Below are positions 36,513 to 45,874 of a stretch of DNA of 64,000 nucleotides, piece by piece; the first letter of the stretch is position 1, and the number at the start of each line of letters is the position of its first letter. Both the position numbers and the translations under genes were made by a program. Source of the DNA: Variovorax sp. Root411 (GTDB taxonomy: Bacteria > Pseudomonadota > Gammaproteobacteria > Burkholderiales > Burkholderiaceae_C); NCBI RefSeq assembly GCF_001425205.1, contig NZ_LMDW01000016.1, positions 496,001 through 560,000 on the forward strand. Direction: 5' to 3'. The notes below the pieces were generated by a model. That model saw nothing but the letters and a program-made list of their open reading frames with translations, made no database searches and was not told where the DNA came from.

Positions 36513-37051
36513 AACTGCTCCTCGATTTCTTCCCCATCCTCCTGTTCTTCGGCGCCTACAAGCTCGCAGACATCTACACCGCCACCGGCGTGCTCATGGC
36601 CGCCACCGTGGTGCAGATGGCCATCATCTATGCCATGGAACGCAAGCTGCAGGCGATGCAGAAGGCCACGCTGGTGCTGATCCTGCTGTTCGGCACGCTC
36701 ACGCTGGTGCTGCACGACGACCGCTTCATCAAGTGGAAGCCGACGGTGCTGTACGGCGCGATGGCCATCGCGTTGGCGGTGGCACTCTGGGCGCTGAAGA
36801 AGAACTTCCTGAAGATGCTGCTGGGCTCGCAGCTCGAGCTGCCCGACCGCATCTGGGGCCGGCTCAATGTGGCGTGGATCGGCTACTGCCTCTTCATGGC
36901 ACTCATCAACGGCTACGTCGCGGCGTACTTCACGACCGAGGCCTGGGTCAACTTCAAGCTCTGGGGCTATGTGTTCCCGATCGTCTTCCTGGTGGCGCAG
37001 GGTCTCTACATCGCGCCGCACATCAAGGGCGACGACAAGCCGACCGCCTGA
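36509..37051 (+). CDS. yciB: Inner membrane-spanning protein YciB / septation protein A
   Basis: A 180-residue membrane protein with five hydrophobic helices, opening MKLLLDFFPILLFFGAYKLA, the classic YciB/IspA start. WLKKNFLKMLLG-like (LKKNFLKMLLGSQLELPDRIW) text and NGYVAAYFTTEAWVNFKLWG are typical. It is implicated in envelope integrity and cell division. The ATG at 36509 overlaps the msrB stop. The bolA start overlaps its own stop by one base. Confidence 0.95.
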   Translation: MKLLLDFFPILLFFGAYKLADIYTATGVLMAATVVQMAIIYAMERKLQAMQKATLVLILLFGTLTLVLHDDRFIKWKPTVLYGAMAIALAVALWALKKNFLKMLLGSQLELPDRIWGRLNVAWIGYCLFMALINGYVAAYFTTEAWVNFKLWGYVFPIVFLVAQGLYIAPHIKGDDKPTA

Positions 37052-37323
37052 TGCGCAACGCCTCCCTCCCCACCGCCGCCGACCTCGAAGCCGCACTGCG
37101 CGAGGCGCTGGCCCCGACGCAGCTCGAAGTGATCGACGAAAGCAGCGCCCATGCGGGCCACGCCGGTGCCAATGCGCAGGGCCGCGGCAGCCATTTCCGG
37201 GTGCGCATCGCCTCGCCGCTGTTCGACGGGAAGCCCCGTTTGGCGCGGCATCGGCTTGTGTATGATGCCCTCCAGGTTTTTATCGCGCAGGGCCTTCACG
37301 CCATCGCCATCGAGGTGCTTTGA
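37051..37323 (+). CDS. bolA: BolA family protein
   Basis: A 90-residue protein with the BolA fold: HFRVRIASPLFDGKPRLARH followed by RLVYDALQVF and the end GLHAIAIEVL. The conserved histidine region used for Fe-S cluster binding with monothiol glutaredoxins is present. It is translationally coupled to yciB (TGATG). BolA next to a YciB gene and then a PpiC foldase is a common betaproteobacterial order. Confidence 0.94.
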   Translation: MRNASLPTAADLEAALREALAPTQLEVIDESSAHAGHAGANAQGRGSHFRVRIASPLFDGKPRLARHRLVYDALQVFIAQGLHAIAIEVL

Positions 37324-37394
37324 GCCCTCTGTCCGCTTTCTTTCACGCGCTTATTCCTACACGCGCATTTCCTCTCCAGCCTGATATTCATTTC

Positions 37395-38180
37395 ATGAAA
37401 AAACACATCTTGCAGGCCGTTGCGGCCGCAGCGTTGATCGGTGCCATTCCCGCGGCGGCTCTGGCGCAGAACGCAGCCATCGTGAACGGCAAGCCGGTGC
37501 CCAAGGCCCGCATGGACGTTCTGGCGCAGCAGCTGGCCGCCGCAGGCCGACCGGTGACGCCCGAGATGCAGAGCCAGCTGCGCGAGGAAATCGTGGCGCG
37601 CGAAGTGTTCATGCAGGAAGCCCAGAAGCAAGGCCTGGATGCCAGCGAGGACTACAAGAACCAGCTCGAACTCGCCCGCCAGGCCATCCTGATCCGAGCG
37701 CTCTTCGAGAACTACCGCAAGACCAGCCCCGTCTCGGACGCCGACGTGAAGGCCGAGTACGACAAGTTCGTTGCGGCCAACGGCGGCAAGGAATACAAGG
37801 CGCGCCACATCCTGGTCGAGACCGAAGACCAAGCCAAGAAGATCATGGCCGACCTGAAGAAGGGCGCCAAGTTCGAAGACATCGCCAAGAAGCAGAGCAA
37901 GGACCCGGGCTCGGGCGCCAACGGCGGCGACCTCGACTGGGCCAACCCCGCGGGCTTCGTTCCCGAGTTCTCGGAAGCGATGATCAAGCTCAAGAAGGGC
38001 GAGACCACCCCCGCGCCGATCAAGACCCAGTTCGGCTGGCACATCATCCGCGTCGACGACATCCGCCAGGCCCAGCTGCCGAAGCTGGAAGAGGTGAAGC
38101 CGCAGATCACGCAGCAGCTGCAGCAGCAGCGCCTGCAGAAGTACCAGGAAGAACTGCGCGCAAAAGCCAAGGTCGAGTAA
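37395..38180 (+). CDS. Periplasmic PpiC-type peptidyl-prolyl cis-trans isomerase
   Basis: A 261-residue exported foldase. The signal peptide ends PAAALAQ. An N-terminal SurA/PrsA-like chaperone region follows (AAIVNGKPVPKARMDVL), then a parvulin domain from about residue 135 (KARHILVETEDQAKKI, SGANGGDLDWANPAGFVPEF, TQFGWHIIRVDD) and a Gln-rich C-terminal helix. The ATG at 37395 is fixed by the signal peptide. No strong ribosome site is seen. A TGATATTC box just upstream hints at a short or leaderless transcript. A strong terminator follows. Confidence 0.94.
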   Translation: MKKHILQAVAAAALIGAIPAAALAQNAAIVNGKPVPKARMDVLAQQLAAAGRPVTPEMQSQLREEIVAREVFMQEAQKQGLDASEDYKNQLELARQAILIRALFENYRKTSPVSDADVKAEYDKFVAANGGKEYKARHILVETEDQAKKIMADLKKGAKFEDIAKKQSKDPGSGANGGDLDWANPAGFVPEFSEAMIKLKKGETTPAPIKTQFGWHIIRVDDIRQAQLPKLEEVKPQITQQLQQQRLQKYQEELRAKAKVE

Positions 38181-38203
38181 GACCGGGCTTTTCAGCTCCA
38201 AAC

Positions 38204-38231
38204 AAAAAAGCGGCCTGTTGGCCGCTTTTTT
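38204..38231. terminator. Bidirectional intrinsic terminator
   Basis: AAAAAAGCGGCC-TGTT-GGCCGCTTTTTT is a perfect 12-base-arm hairpin with A and T runs on both sides. It lies between the convergent ppiC-type gene and purL and can stop transcription from either side. Confidence 0.95.
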
Positions 38232-38258
38232 GTTGCCCGCTGCACGGGCCTGCGTCGA

Positions 38259-41200
38259 TCAGCCGACCCACTTTCGGGCGTTGCGCCAGATCTGCATCCA
38301 CGGGCTCAACTCGCTGCGGTCGCCCGGCGTCCAGCTCATCTGGATGTTGCGGAACACGCGCTCCGGGTGCGGCATCACGGCCGTGAAGCGGCCGTCCGGT
38401 GTCGTGACCGAGGTCAGTCCGCCCGCGCTGCCGTTCGGGTTGAACGGGTACTGCTCGGTAGCCTTGCCATGGTTGTCCACAAAGCGCATCGCGCCGATGG
38501 CCCTGGCCGCATCGCCGCGGTGCTTGAAGTTGGCATAGCCCTCGCCGTGCGCCACCGCGATCGGCAGGCGGCTGCCGGCCATGCCCGCGAAGAAGATGCT
38601 CGGCGATTCGAGCACTTCGACCATCGACAGGCGCGCCTCGAAGCGTTCGCTCTGGTTAGTGGTGAAACGTGGCCAGGCTTCGGCACCCGGAATGATGTCG
38701 GCCAGCTCGGCAAACATCTGGCAGCCGTTGCACACGCCGAGGCCGAAGGTGTCTTCGCGGCCGAAGAAGGTCTTGAACTGCTCGGCCAGCTTCGGGTTGA
38801 AGGTGATGCTGCGCGCCCAGCCGATGCCTGCGCCCAGCGTGTCGCCGTAGCTGAAGCCGCCGCAGGCGACCACACCCTTGAAGTCGGCGAGGTCCGCCTT
38901 GCCCGTTTGCAGGTCGGTCATGTGGACGTCGAAGGCTTCGAAGCTGGCTTCGGTGAAGGCGTAGGCCATCTCGACGTGCGAGTTGACGCCTTGTTCGCGG
39001 AGGATGGCGACCTTGGGGCGTGATTGGAGGATGGCGGGCGCGGCAGGCGCGGCACCATTGAGGAAGACGTGCATGCCCGGGTCCGAGGGAACGCCGGCGG
39101 CGGCGTGCTCGGCATCGGCGCAGGCGGGGTTGTCGCGCTCGCGGGCGATCTTCCAGCTGACCGAATCCCACACCTGGTGCAGGTCGTGCAGGCTGGCGCT
39201 GAACACCGACTTGGCATCGCGCCAGACTTCGAGCTTGCCCTTGCCGGCATCCATGGTCGAGCTGGCGGGCCGCGTCTTGCCGACGAAGTGGCTGTGCGCG
39301 CTCAGGCCGTGGGCTCGCAGCACTTGCATCACGTCGTTGCGCTCCGCCGTGCGCACCTGCAGCACCATGCCCAGCTCTTCGTTGAACAGCGCCTTGAGCG
39401 TGAGCTCTTCGCGCCGCGCGCTGACCTGCTGCGCCCAGTTCTTGGCGTCGCCGGTTTCCATGCGGCTGTCGGAGATGCCGTCGCCTTCGGTGACCAGCAT
39501 GTCGACGTTCAACGCCACGCCGACGTGGCCGGCAAAGGCCATTTCGCAGGCGGTGGCGAACAGTCCGCCGTCGCTGCGGTCGTGCATCGCGAGGATCTTG
39601 CCGTCGGCGCGCAGCGCGTTCACGGCATCGACCAGCGCGACCAATTGCGCCGGGTCGTCGAGGTCGGGCACGGTGTCGCCGCTCTGGTTCAGCGTCTGCG
39701 ACAGGATGCTGCCGGCCATGCGGTGCTTGCCATTGCCCAGGTCGATCAGCACCAGCGTGGTGTCGGCTTCTTCGGCGTCGAGCTGCGGCGTGAGCGTGCC
39801 GCGCACATCGGCCAGCGAGGCGAAGGCGGTGACGATCAGGCTCACGGGCGAGGTGACCTTCCTGGCTTCGCCGTTGTCCTTCCACTGCGTGCGCATCGAC
39901 AGCGAATCCTTGCCGACCGGAATCGACACGCCCAGCGCCGGGCACAACTCCAGGCCCACGGCCTTCACGGTTTCGTACAGCGCGGCGTCTTCGCCGGGCT
40001 CGCCGCAGGCGGCCATCCAGTTGGCCGACAGCTTGACGCGCGAGAGTTCGATGGGCGCGGCCAGCAGGTTGGTGATGGCCTCGGCCACGGCCATGCGGCC
40101 CGAGGCCGGTGCGTCGAGCGCGGCCAGGGGCGTGCGCTCGCCCATGCTCATGGCTTCGCCGGCAAAGCCCTTGTAGTCGGCCAGCGTCACGGCGCAGTCG
40201 GCCACGGGCACCTGCCACGGGCCGACCATCTGGTCGCGGTGGCTCATGCCGCCGACGGTGCGGTCGCCGATGGTGATCAGGAAGCGCTTGGAGGCGACGG
40301 TCGGGTGCGAGAGCACGTCGATGGCGGCCTTCTGCAGGTCGACGCCCGTGAGATCGAGCGGCTTGAAGGTGCGCGCCACGCTCTTCACGTCGCGGTGCAT
40401 CTTCGGCGGCTTGCCGAGCAGCACGTCCATCGGCATGTCGACGGGCTGCACGTCGGCGCCTTCGTCGGCCACCAGCAGCTGGCGTTCTTCGGTCGCCACG
40501 CCGACCACCGAGAACGGGCAGCGCTCGCGTTCGCAGAAGGCCTTGAACTGTTCGAGCGACTCCGGCGCAATGGCCAGCACGTAGCGCTCCTGGCTTTCGT
40601 TGCACCAGATTTCCTTGGGCGCCATGCCCGACTCTTCGAGCGGCACGGCGCGCAGGTCGAAGCGCGCGCCGCGACCGGCGTCGTTGGTCAGCTCGGGGAA
40701 GGCATTGCTCAGGCCGCCCGCGCCCACGTCGTGGATCGCCAGGATCGGGTTGGCCGCGCCCTGCTGCCAGCAGTGGTTGATGACCTCCTGCGCACGGCGT
40801 TCGATTTCGGGGTTGCCGCGCTGCACCGAGTCGAAGTCGAGCTCGGCCGCGTTGGCGCCGGTCGCCATCGAGCTGGCGGCGCTGCCGCCCATGCCGATGC
40901 GCATGCCGGGGCCGCCGAGCTGGATCAGCAGCGAGCCGGCCGGGAACAGGATCTTCTTGGTCTGCGTGGCGTCGATGCTGCCGAGGCCGCCCGCGATCAT
41001 GATGGGCTTGTGGTAGCCGCGCTGCACGGTGTCGAGGTCGCTCGCCACCGCCTGCTCGTACTCGCGAAAGTAGCCCAGCAGGTTGGGACGGCCGAATTCG
41101 TTGTTGAACGCGGCGCCGCCCAACGGGCCCTCGGTCATGATCTGCAGCGGGCTGGCGATGTGCTCGGGCTTGCCGTAGTGGCCCTCTTCCGGCCAGAGCT

Positions 41201-42269
41201 TCGACACCGTGAAGCCGGTCAGGCCCGCCTTGGGCTTGGAGCCGCGGCCGGTCGCGCCTTCGTCGCGGATCTCGCCGCCCGCGCCGGTCGAGGCGCCGGG
41301 GAACGGCGAAATCGCGGTCGGATGGTTGTGCGTCTCGACCTTCATCAGCACATGGCTCAGGGCGCTATCTTTTTGATAGCTCTGCGAGCCGTTCGCCGGA
41401 ATGAAGCGCTCGATGGTCGCGCCTTCCATCACTGAGGCGTTGTCCGCATAGGCGATCACCGTGTGCTGCGGGTTCTGCTTCTCGGTGTGGCGGATCATCG
41501 AGAACAGGCTCTGCGGCTGGGCCACGCCGTCGATGGTGAAGTTGGCGTTGAAGATCTTGTGGCGGCAGTGCTCGCTGTTGGCCTGCGCGAACATCATCAG
41601 TTCGACGTCGCTGGGATTGCGGCCCAGGCGGGTGAAGGCTTCGACGAGGTAGTCGATTTCGTCTTCCGCCAGCGCCAGGCCGAAGCCGGTGTTGGCCGCC
41701 ACCAGGGCGTCGCGCCCGCCCGTTTGCACGTCGACCTGCGCCATCGGCTGGGCCGGCAGCTCGCTGAACAGGCTGGCCGCCTGCTCGACGGTGGCCAGCA
41801 CCGATTCGGTCATGCGGTCGTGCAGCGGGCCGGCCACGGCGGCGAGCGCGTCGCCTTCGAGCACGGGGGCCTTGCCGATCAGCGGCGCCTTCAGCTTCAG
41901 GTGGTACTGGGTGACGCGCTCCACACGGCGCAGCGCCAGGCCGCAGTTGTGGGCGATGTCGGTGGCCTTGGAGGCCCAGGGCGACACGGTGCCCAGGCGG
42001 GGCGTGACGACCACCGAGGCGCTCGCCTTGGCCGCCGGGGCCTCGAAGGGCTCGCCGTAGGTCAGCAGCGCGGCAAAACGCTCGCGGTCGGCGTCGCCCA
42101 GCGACGCATCGGTAACCACCAGGTGGACGAAACGGGCCGAAATGCCCTCGATGCGCGGCTCGATGGCCTGCAGCTTCGGCAGCAATTGCCGTGCACGGAA
42201 GTCGCTGAGTGCGCTGCCGCCCTCGAACATGGTTACGACAGGAAGGGCTTGAGGTGCGGGCTGCGTCAC
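38259..42269 (-). CDS. purL: Phosphoribosylformylglycinamidine synthase, large single-chain form
   Basis: A 1336-residue enzyme of purine synthesis that converts FGAR, glutamine and ATP to FGAM. The synthetase part has QANSEHCRHKIFNANF, VETHNHPTAISPFPGASTGA and GGLGSIDATQTKKILFPAGS. The C-terminal glutaminase has its cysteine in GLGVCNGCQMFAE near residue 1178 and MPHPERVFRNIQMSW at the end. A short palindrome sits in the coding DNA just before the MKVETHNHP region and adds a few residues (SYQKDSALSHVLM) compared with E. coli. Monocistronic, with a shared terminator downstream. Confidence 0.97.
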   Translation of the reverse strand: MTQPAPQALPVVTMFEGGSALSDFRARQLLPKLQAIEPRIEGISARFVHLVVTDASLGDADRERFAALLTYGEPFEAPAAKASASVVVTPRLGTVSPWASKATDIAHNCGLALRRVERVTQYHLKLKAPLIGKAPVLEGDALAAVAGPLHDRMTESVLATVEQAASLFSELPAQPMAQVDVQTGGRDALVAANTGFGLALAEDEIDYLVEAFTRLGRNPSDVELMMFAQANSEHCRHKIFNANFTIDGVAQPQSLFSMIRHTEKQNPQHTVIAYADNASVMEGATIERFIPANGSQSYQKDSALSHVLMKVETHNHPTAISPFPGASTGAGGEIRDEGATGRGSKPKAGLTGFTVSKLWPEEGHYGKPEHIASPLQIMTEGPLGGAAFNNEFGRPNLLGYFREYEQAVASDLDTVQRGYHKPIMIAGGLGSIDATQTKKILFPAGSLLIQLGGPGMRIGMGGSAASSMATGANAAELDFDSVQRGNPEIERRAQEVINHCWQQGAANPILAIHDVGAGGLSNAFPELTNDAGRGARFDLRAVPLEESGMAPKEIWCNESQERYVLAIAPESLEQFKAFCERERCPFSVVGVATEERQLLVADEGADVQPVDMPMDVLLGKPPKMHRDVKSVARTFKPLDLTGVDLQKAAIDVLSHPTVASKRFLITIGDRTVGGMSHRDQMVGPWQVPVADCAVTLADYKGFAGEAMSMGERTPLAALDAPASGRMAVAEAITNLLAAPIELSRVKLSANWMAACGEPGEDAALYETVKAVGLELCPALGVSIPVGKDSLSMRTQWKDNGEARKVTSPVSLIVTAFASLADVRGTLTPQLDAEEADTTLVLIDLGNGKHRMAGSILSQTLNQSGDTVPDLDDPAQLVALVDAVNALRADGKILAMHDRSDGGLFATACEMAFAGHVGVALNVDMLVTEGDGISDSRMETGDAKNWAQQVSARREELTLKALFNEELGMVLQVRTAERNDVMQVLRAHGLSAHSHFVGKTRPASSTMDAGKGKLEVWRDAKSVFSASLHDLHQVWDSVSWKIARERDNPACADAEHAAAGVPSDPGMHVFLNGAAPAAPAILQSRPKVAILREQGVNSHVEMAYAFTEASFEAFDVHMTDLQTGKADLADFKGVVACGGFSYGDTLGAGIGWARSITFNPKLAEQFKTFFGREDTFGLGVCNGCQMFAELADIIPGAEAWPRFTTNQSERFEARLSMVEVLESPSIFFAGMAGSRLPIAVAHGEGYANFKHRGDAARAIGAMRFVDNHGKATEQYPFNPNGSAGGLTSVTTPDGRFTAVMPHPERVFRNIQMSWTPGDRSELSPWMQIWRNARKWVG
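41364..41380. repeat. Perfect palindrome GCTATC-TTTTT-GATAGC inside purL
   Basis: Six-base perfect arms around five T (five A on the coding strand). It falls in the coding region near residue 300 of PurL, in frame, and is AT-rich compared with its surroundings. The encoded YQKDSALS stretch is where E. coli PurL is a little shorter. It looks like a small mobile or dispersed palindrome inserted without breaking the frame. Confidence 0.6.
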
Positions 42270-42373
42270 GGTCGATGGGGGCCTCGGGGGCCGCGTTGGG
42301 AATCAAGGAATCTGGGCGGAGGCCGCTGACTGGGGTCATCCGCGTTAACCCGGAATTTTAGCTTGCCGAATGG

Positions 42374-42379
42374 GATAAT
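42374..42379 (+). promoter_or_regulatory. Candidate -10 element for a leaderless map transcript
   Basis: GATAAT stands eight bases before the ATG of map, so a transcript starting seven bases after it would begin at or next to the start codon. No ribosome site is visible before the ATG. The -35 region is weak (CGGAAT at 17 bases). Leaderless initiation is an inference. Confidence 0.4.
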
Positions 42380-42386
42380 TCGGGGC

Positions 42387-43211
42387 ATGAGCATTACCTA
42401 CAAAGACGCCGCAGGCATCGAAGCCATGCGGGTCGCCTGCCGCCTCGGGTCCGAGGTGCTGGACTACCTCACGCCCTTCATCAAGCCCGGCATCACGACC
42501 AACGACGTGGACCGGCTGGCCGCCGAGTACATGGTCAAGCAGGGCACCACCTCGGCCACGGTGGGCTACATGGGCGCGAGCAGCGTCCCGTTCCCGAAGT
42601 CGCTCTGCACCTCGGTGAACCACGTGGTGTGCCACGGCATTCCCAATGACAAGCCCCTGAAGAAGGGCGACATCATGAACGTCGACGTCACCGTCATCAA
42701 GGACGGCTGGTTCGGCGACAACAGCCGCATGTTCGTGATCGGCGATGCTTCCATCGCCGCCAAGCGCCTCTGCAGCATCACCTTCGAGGCCATGTGGCAC
42801 GGCATCCTGCAGGTGCGCCCCGGCGCGCACCTGGGCGACGTGGGCCATGCGATCCAGAAGTTCGCCGAGGGCCAGGGCTTCTCGATCGTGCGCGAGTTCT
42901 GCGGCCACGGCGTGGGCCAGCGCTTCCACGAGGAACCCCAGGTGCTGCACTACGGCCGACCGGGCACGATGGAAGAGCTCAAGCCCGGCATGATCTTCAC
43001 CATCGAGCCGATGATCAATGCCGGCAAGCGCGACGTGAAGGAAGACTTCAGGGGCGGCCAGTACGACGGCTGGACCATCGTCACGCGCGACCATTCGCTG
43101 TCGGCCCAGTGGGAGCACACGGTGCTCGTCACCGAGACCGGCTACGAAGTTCTGACCCTGTCGGAAGGCAGCCCGCCGCTGCCCTCCTTCGTCACCTCGA
43201 CCAAAACCTGA
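42387..43211 (+). CDS. map: Methionine aminopeptidase, type I
   Basis: A 274-residue enzyme that removes the initiator methionine. Metal ligands fall in NVDVTVIKDGWFGDNSRMF (two Asp), CGHGVGQRFHEEP (His), FTIEPMI (Glu) and WEHTVLV (Glu). CTSVNHVVCHGIP is the substrate-side hallmark. The ATG at 42387 gives the usual MSITYKD start. A GATAAT box eight bases upstream suggests a leaderless message. glnD follows 22 bases after its stop, a common betaproteobacterial pair. Confidence 0.96.
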   Translation: MSITYKDAAGIEAMRVACRLGSEVLDYLTPFIKPGITTNDVDRLAAEYMVKQGTTSATVGYMGASSVPFPKSLCTSVNHVVCHGIPNDKPLKKGDIMNVDVTVIKDGWFGDNSRMFVIGDASIAAKRLCSITFEAMWHGILQVRPGAHLGDVGHAIQKFAEGQGFSIVREFCGHGVGQRFHEEPQVLHYGRPGTMEELKPGMIFTIEPMINAGKRDVKEDFRGGQYDGWTIVTRDHSLSAQWEHTVLVTETGYEVLTLSEGSPPLPSFVTSTKT

Positions 43212-43233
43212 CGCGCGCACGCGCTCCCCGGCC

Positions 43234-45840
43234 GTGATCGAAGCAGCCAAGATCGACGTAGCGATGCTGCGCGAAGCCTATCGCGCGAAGAAGCTCGCCC
43301 TGTTCGACACCCTGCGCTTTGCGCGCGCGCCAACCCGCAGCGTGCACGCGGTGCTGCGCCAGCTCTCGGCGCTGGCGGACGAAACGCTCTGCACGCTGTG
43401 GCGCGAGGCCGGCTTCGGCGACTCGCTCACGCTGGCTGCCGTGGGCGGTTTCGGGCGCGGCGAGCTGTTTCCGTATTCCGACGTCGACGTGCTCCTGCTG
43501 CTGCCGCCCGAGGGCCACGAGAGCGACATCGATCCGGCCCGCATCGAGGCCTTCATCGGGCATTGCTGGGACGCGGGCCTCGAGATCGGCTCCAGCGTGC
43601 GCACGGTCGACGAATGCCTGGCCGAGGCCGAGAAAGACGTCACCGTCCAGACCTCGCTGCTCGAAGCACGCCTGGTCGTGGGCGACAAGAAGCTCTTCAC
43701 CGCCTTCCGTCGCCGCTTCACCCGCGCCATCGACCCGCAGGCCTTCTTCGTGGCCAAGTCGCAGGAAATGCGGCACCGCCACCAGAAGTTCGACAACACG
43801 CCCTACGCGCTGGAGCCCAACTGCAAGGAATCGCCGGGCGGCCTGCGCGACCTGCAGACCATCCTCTGGATGACCAAGGCCGCCGGCTACGGCGGCCGCT
43901 GGGACGACCTCGCCAAGAACGGCCTGGCCACCCCCTTCGAGGCGCAGCAGATCAAGCGCAACGAGGCGCTGCTCTCGCTGATCCGCGCCCGTCTTCACGT
44001 GATTGCCAACCGGCGCGAAGACCGGCTGGTGTTCGACCTGCAGACGGCCGTGGCGGCGAGCTTCGGCTACGAAGGCGAGTCGCAGCGCAAGTCGAGCGAA
44101 GCGCTGATGCGTCGCTACTACTGGGCGGCCAAGGCGGTGTCGCAGCTCAACCAGATCCTGCTGCTCAACATTGCCGAGCGCCTGCAGCCCATCGACGAGC
44201 AGCCCACGCCGATCAACGAGCGCTTCTACGAGCGCGCCGGCCTGATCGAGATCGCCAGCGACGACCTCTACGAGCGCGAGCCGCACGCGGTGCTCGAGAC
44301 CTTCCTGCTCTACCAGAAGACCATCGGCGTGCAGGGCCTGTCGGCGCGCACGCTGCGCGCGCTGTACAACGCGCGCCACGTGATGGACAGCAAGTTCCGC
44401 AACGACCCGGCCAACCACGACACGTTCATGCGGATCCTGCTGCAGCCCTACGGCATCACGCATGCGTTCCGGCTGATGAACCAGACCTCGGTGCTGGGCC
44501 GCTACCTGCGGGTGTTCCGCAGCATCGTGGGGCAGATGCAGCACGACCTGTTCCACGTCTACACGGTCGACCAGCACATCCTGATGGTGCTGCGCAACGT
44601 GCGGCGCTTCTTCATCGCCGAGCATGCGCACGAATATCCGTTCTGCTCGCAACTCGCGGCCGGCTGGGACAAGCCCTGGATCCTGTACGTGGCGGCCCTC
44701 TTCCACGACATCGCCAAGGGGCGCGGCGGCGACCATTCCACGCTGGGCGCGCGCGACGTTCAGCGCTTCTGCAAGCAGCACGGCATCGCGCGCGAAGACG
44801 CCAGGTTGATCGAGTTTCTCGTGGCCGAGCACCTGGTCATGAGCCAGGTCGCCCAGAAGCAGGACCTGAGCGACCCCGAGGTGATCGGCGCTTTCGCCAA
44901 GCGCGTGGGCAACGAGCGCTACCTGACGGCGCTCTACCTGCTGACCGTCGCCGACATCCGCGGCACCTCGCCGCGCGTGTGGAATGCCTGGAAAGGCAAG
45001 CTGCTCGAAGACCTGTACCGCTACACGCTGCGCGCGCTGGGCGGCCGCATGCCCGACCCGGACGCCGAGGTCGAGTCGCGCAAGCGCGAGGCCCTGGTGC
45101 AGCTGGCACTGCATGCGCAGCGCTTCGAGGCGCACAAGGCGCTGTGGGACACGCTCGACGTGGGTTATTTCATGCGCCACGACGCCACCGAGATCGCCTG
45201 GCACGCCAAGCAGCTCTCGCGCTTCGTGCCGCCCAGAAATGTGCCCGTCGACCCGAAAGCGCCCCCTGTGGTGCGCGCGCACCTGTCGCCGGTAGGCGAA
45301 GGCCTGCAGGTGGTGGTCTACACGCCCGACCAGCCCGACCTGTTCGCGCGCATCTGCGGCTATTTCGACCAGGCGTCCTTCAGCATCCTGGACGCCAAGG
45401 TGCACACCGCGAGCAATGGCTATGCGCTCGACACCTTCCAGGTGGTGACCACCTTCGTGCCGGACCACTACCGCGACCTGATCAGCATGGTCGAGTCGGG
45501 CCTGGCGCAGACGCTCACCGAGGCCGGCGCCCTGCCCCCGCCCAGTATGGGCCGGGTTTCGCGCCGGGTGCGCAGCTTTCCGATCAAGCCGCGCATCAGC
45601 CTGCTGCCGGACGACAAGGCGCAGCGCTGGCTGCTCAACATCTCGGCCAGCGACCGTGCCGGCCTGCTGTACTCGGTGGCCCGGGTGCTGGCGCGCCATC
45701 ACCTGAACCTGCAGCTCGCCAAGGTCACGACGCTGGGCGAGCGGGTGGAAGACACCTTCCTGATCAGCGGCCCCGAGCTCCAGGGCCAAAAAACGCAACT
45801 GGCCATCGAAACCGAGCTGATGGAAGCCCTGGCCTCTTGA
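43234..45840 (+). CDS. glnD: Bifunctional uridylyltransferase / uridylyl-removing enzyme
   Basis: An 868-residue nitrogen sensor that uridylylates PII proteins when glutamine is low and removes UMP when it is high. The nucleotidyltransferase motif is GGFGRGELFPYSDVDVLLL near residue 70, and NCKESPGGLRDLQT is typical. The HD hydrolase motif ALFHDIAKGRGGDHS is near 490. Two ACT domains that bind glutamine start near 690 (VVVYTPDQPDLFARICG) and 800 (ISASDRAGLLYSVARVL). The start is a GTG at 43234 with no clear ribosome site. An ATG ten codons on is possible. Confidence 0.95.
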   Translation: MIEAAKIDVAMLREAYRAKKLALFDTLRFARAPTRSVHAVLRQLSALADETLCTLWREAGFGDSLTLAAVGGFGRGELFPYSDVDVLLLLPPEGHESDIDPARIEAFIGHCWDAGLEIGSSVRTVDECLAEAEKDVTVQTSLLEARLVVGDKKLFTAFRRRFTRAIDPQAFFVAKSQEMRHRHQKFDNTPYALEPNCKESPGGLRDLQTILWMTKAAGYGGRWDDLAKNGLATPFEAQQIKRNEALLSLIRARLHVIANRREDRLVFDLQTAVAASFGYEGESQRKSSEALMRRYYWAAKAVSQLNQILLLNIAERLQPIDEQPTPINERFYERAGLIEIASDDLYEREPHAVLETFLLYQKTIGVQGLSARTLRALYNARHVMDSKFRNDPANHDTFMRILLQPYGITHAFRLMNQTSVLGRYLRVFRSIVGQMQHDLFHVYTVDQHILMVLRNVRRFFIAEHAHEYPFCSQLAAGWDKPWILYVAALFHDIAKGRGGDHSTLGARDVQRFCKQHGIAREDARLIEFLVAEHLVMSQVAQKQDLSDPEVIGAFAKRVGNERYLTALYLLTVADIRGTSPRVWNAWKGKLLEDLYRYTLRALGGRMPDPDAEVESRKREALVQLALHAQRFEAHKALWDTLDVGYFMRHDATEIAWHAKQLSRFVPPRNVPVDPKAPPVVRAHLSPVGEGLQVVVYTPDQPDLFARICGYFDQASFSILDAKVHTASNGYALDTFQVVTTFVPDHYRDLISMVESGLAQTLTEAGALPPPSMGRVSRRVRSFPIKPRISLLPDDKAQRWLLNISASDRAGLLYSVARVLARHHLNLQLAKVTTLGERVEDTFLISGPELQGQKTQLAIETELMEALAS

Positions 45841-45874
45841 AATTGCCCTCCCGAACGCAACCGATGCCATCAGA

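Noticed and set aside
39024..41435. An 803-codon open frame opposite purL
   Set aside because: Same cause: antisense of a highly biased conserved gene, no recognisable domain or start signal.
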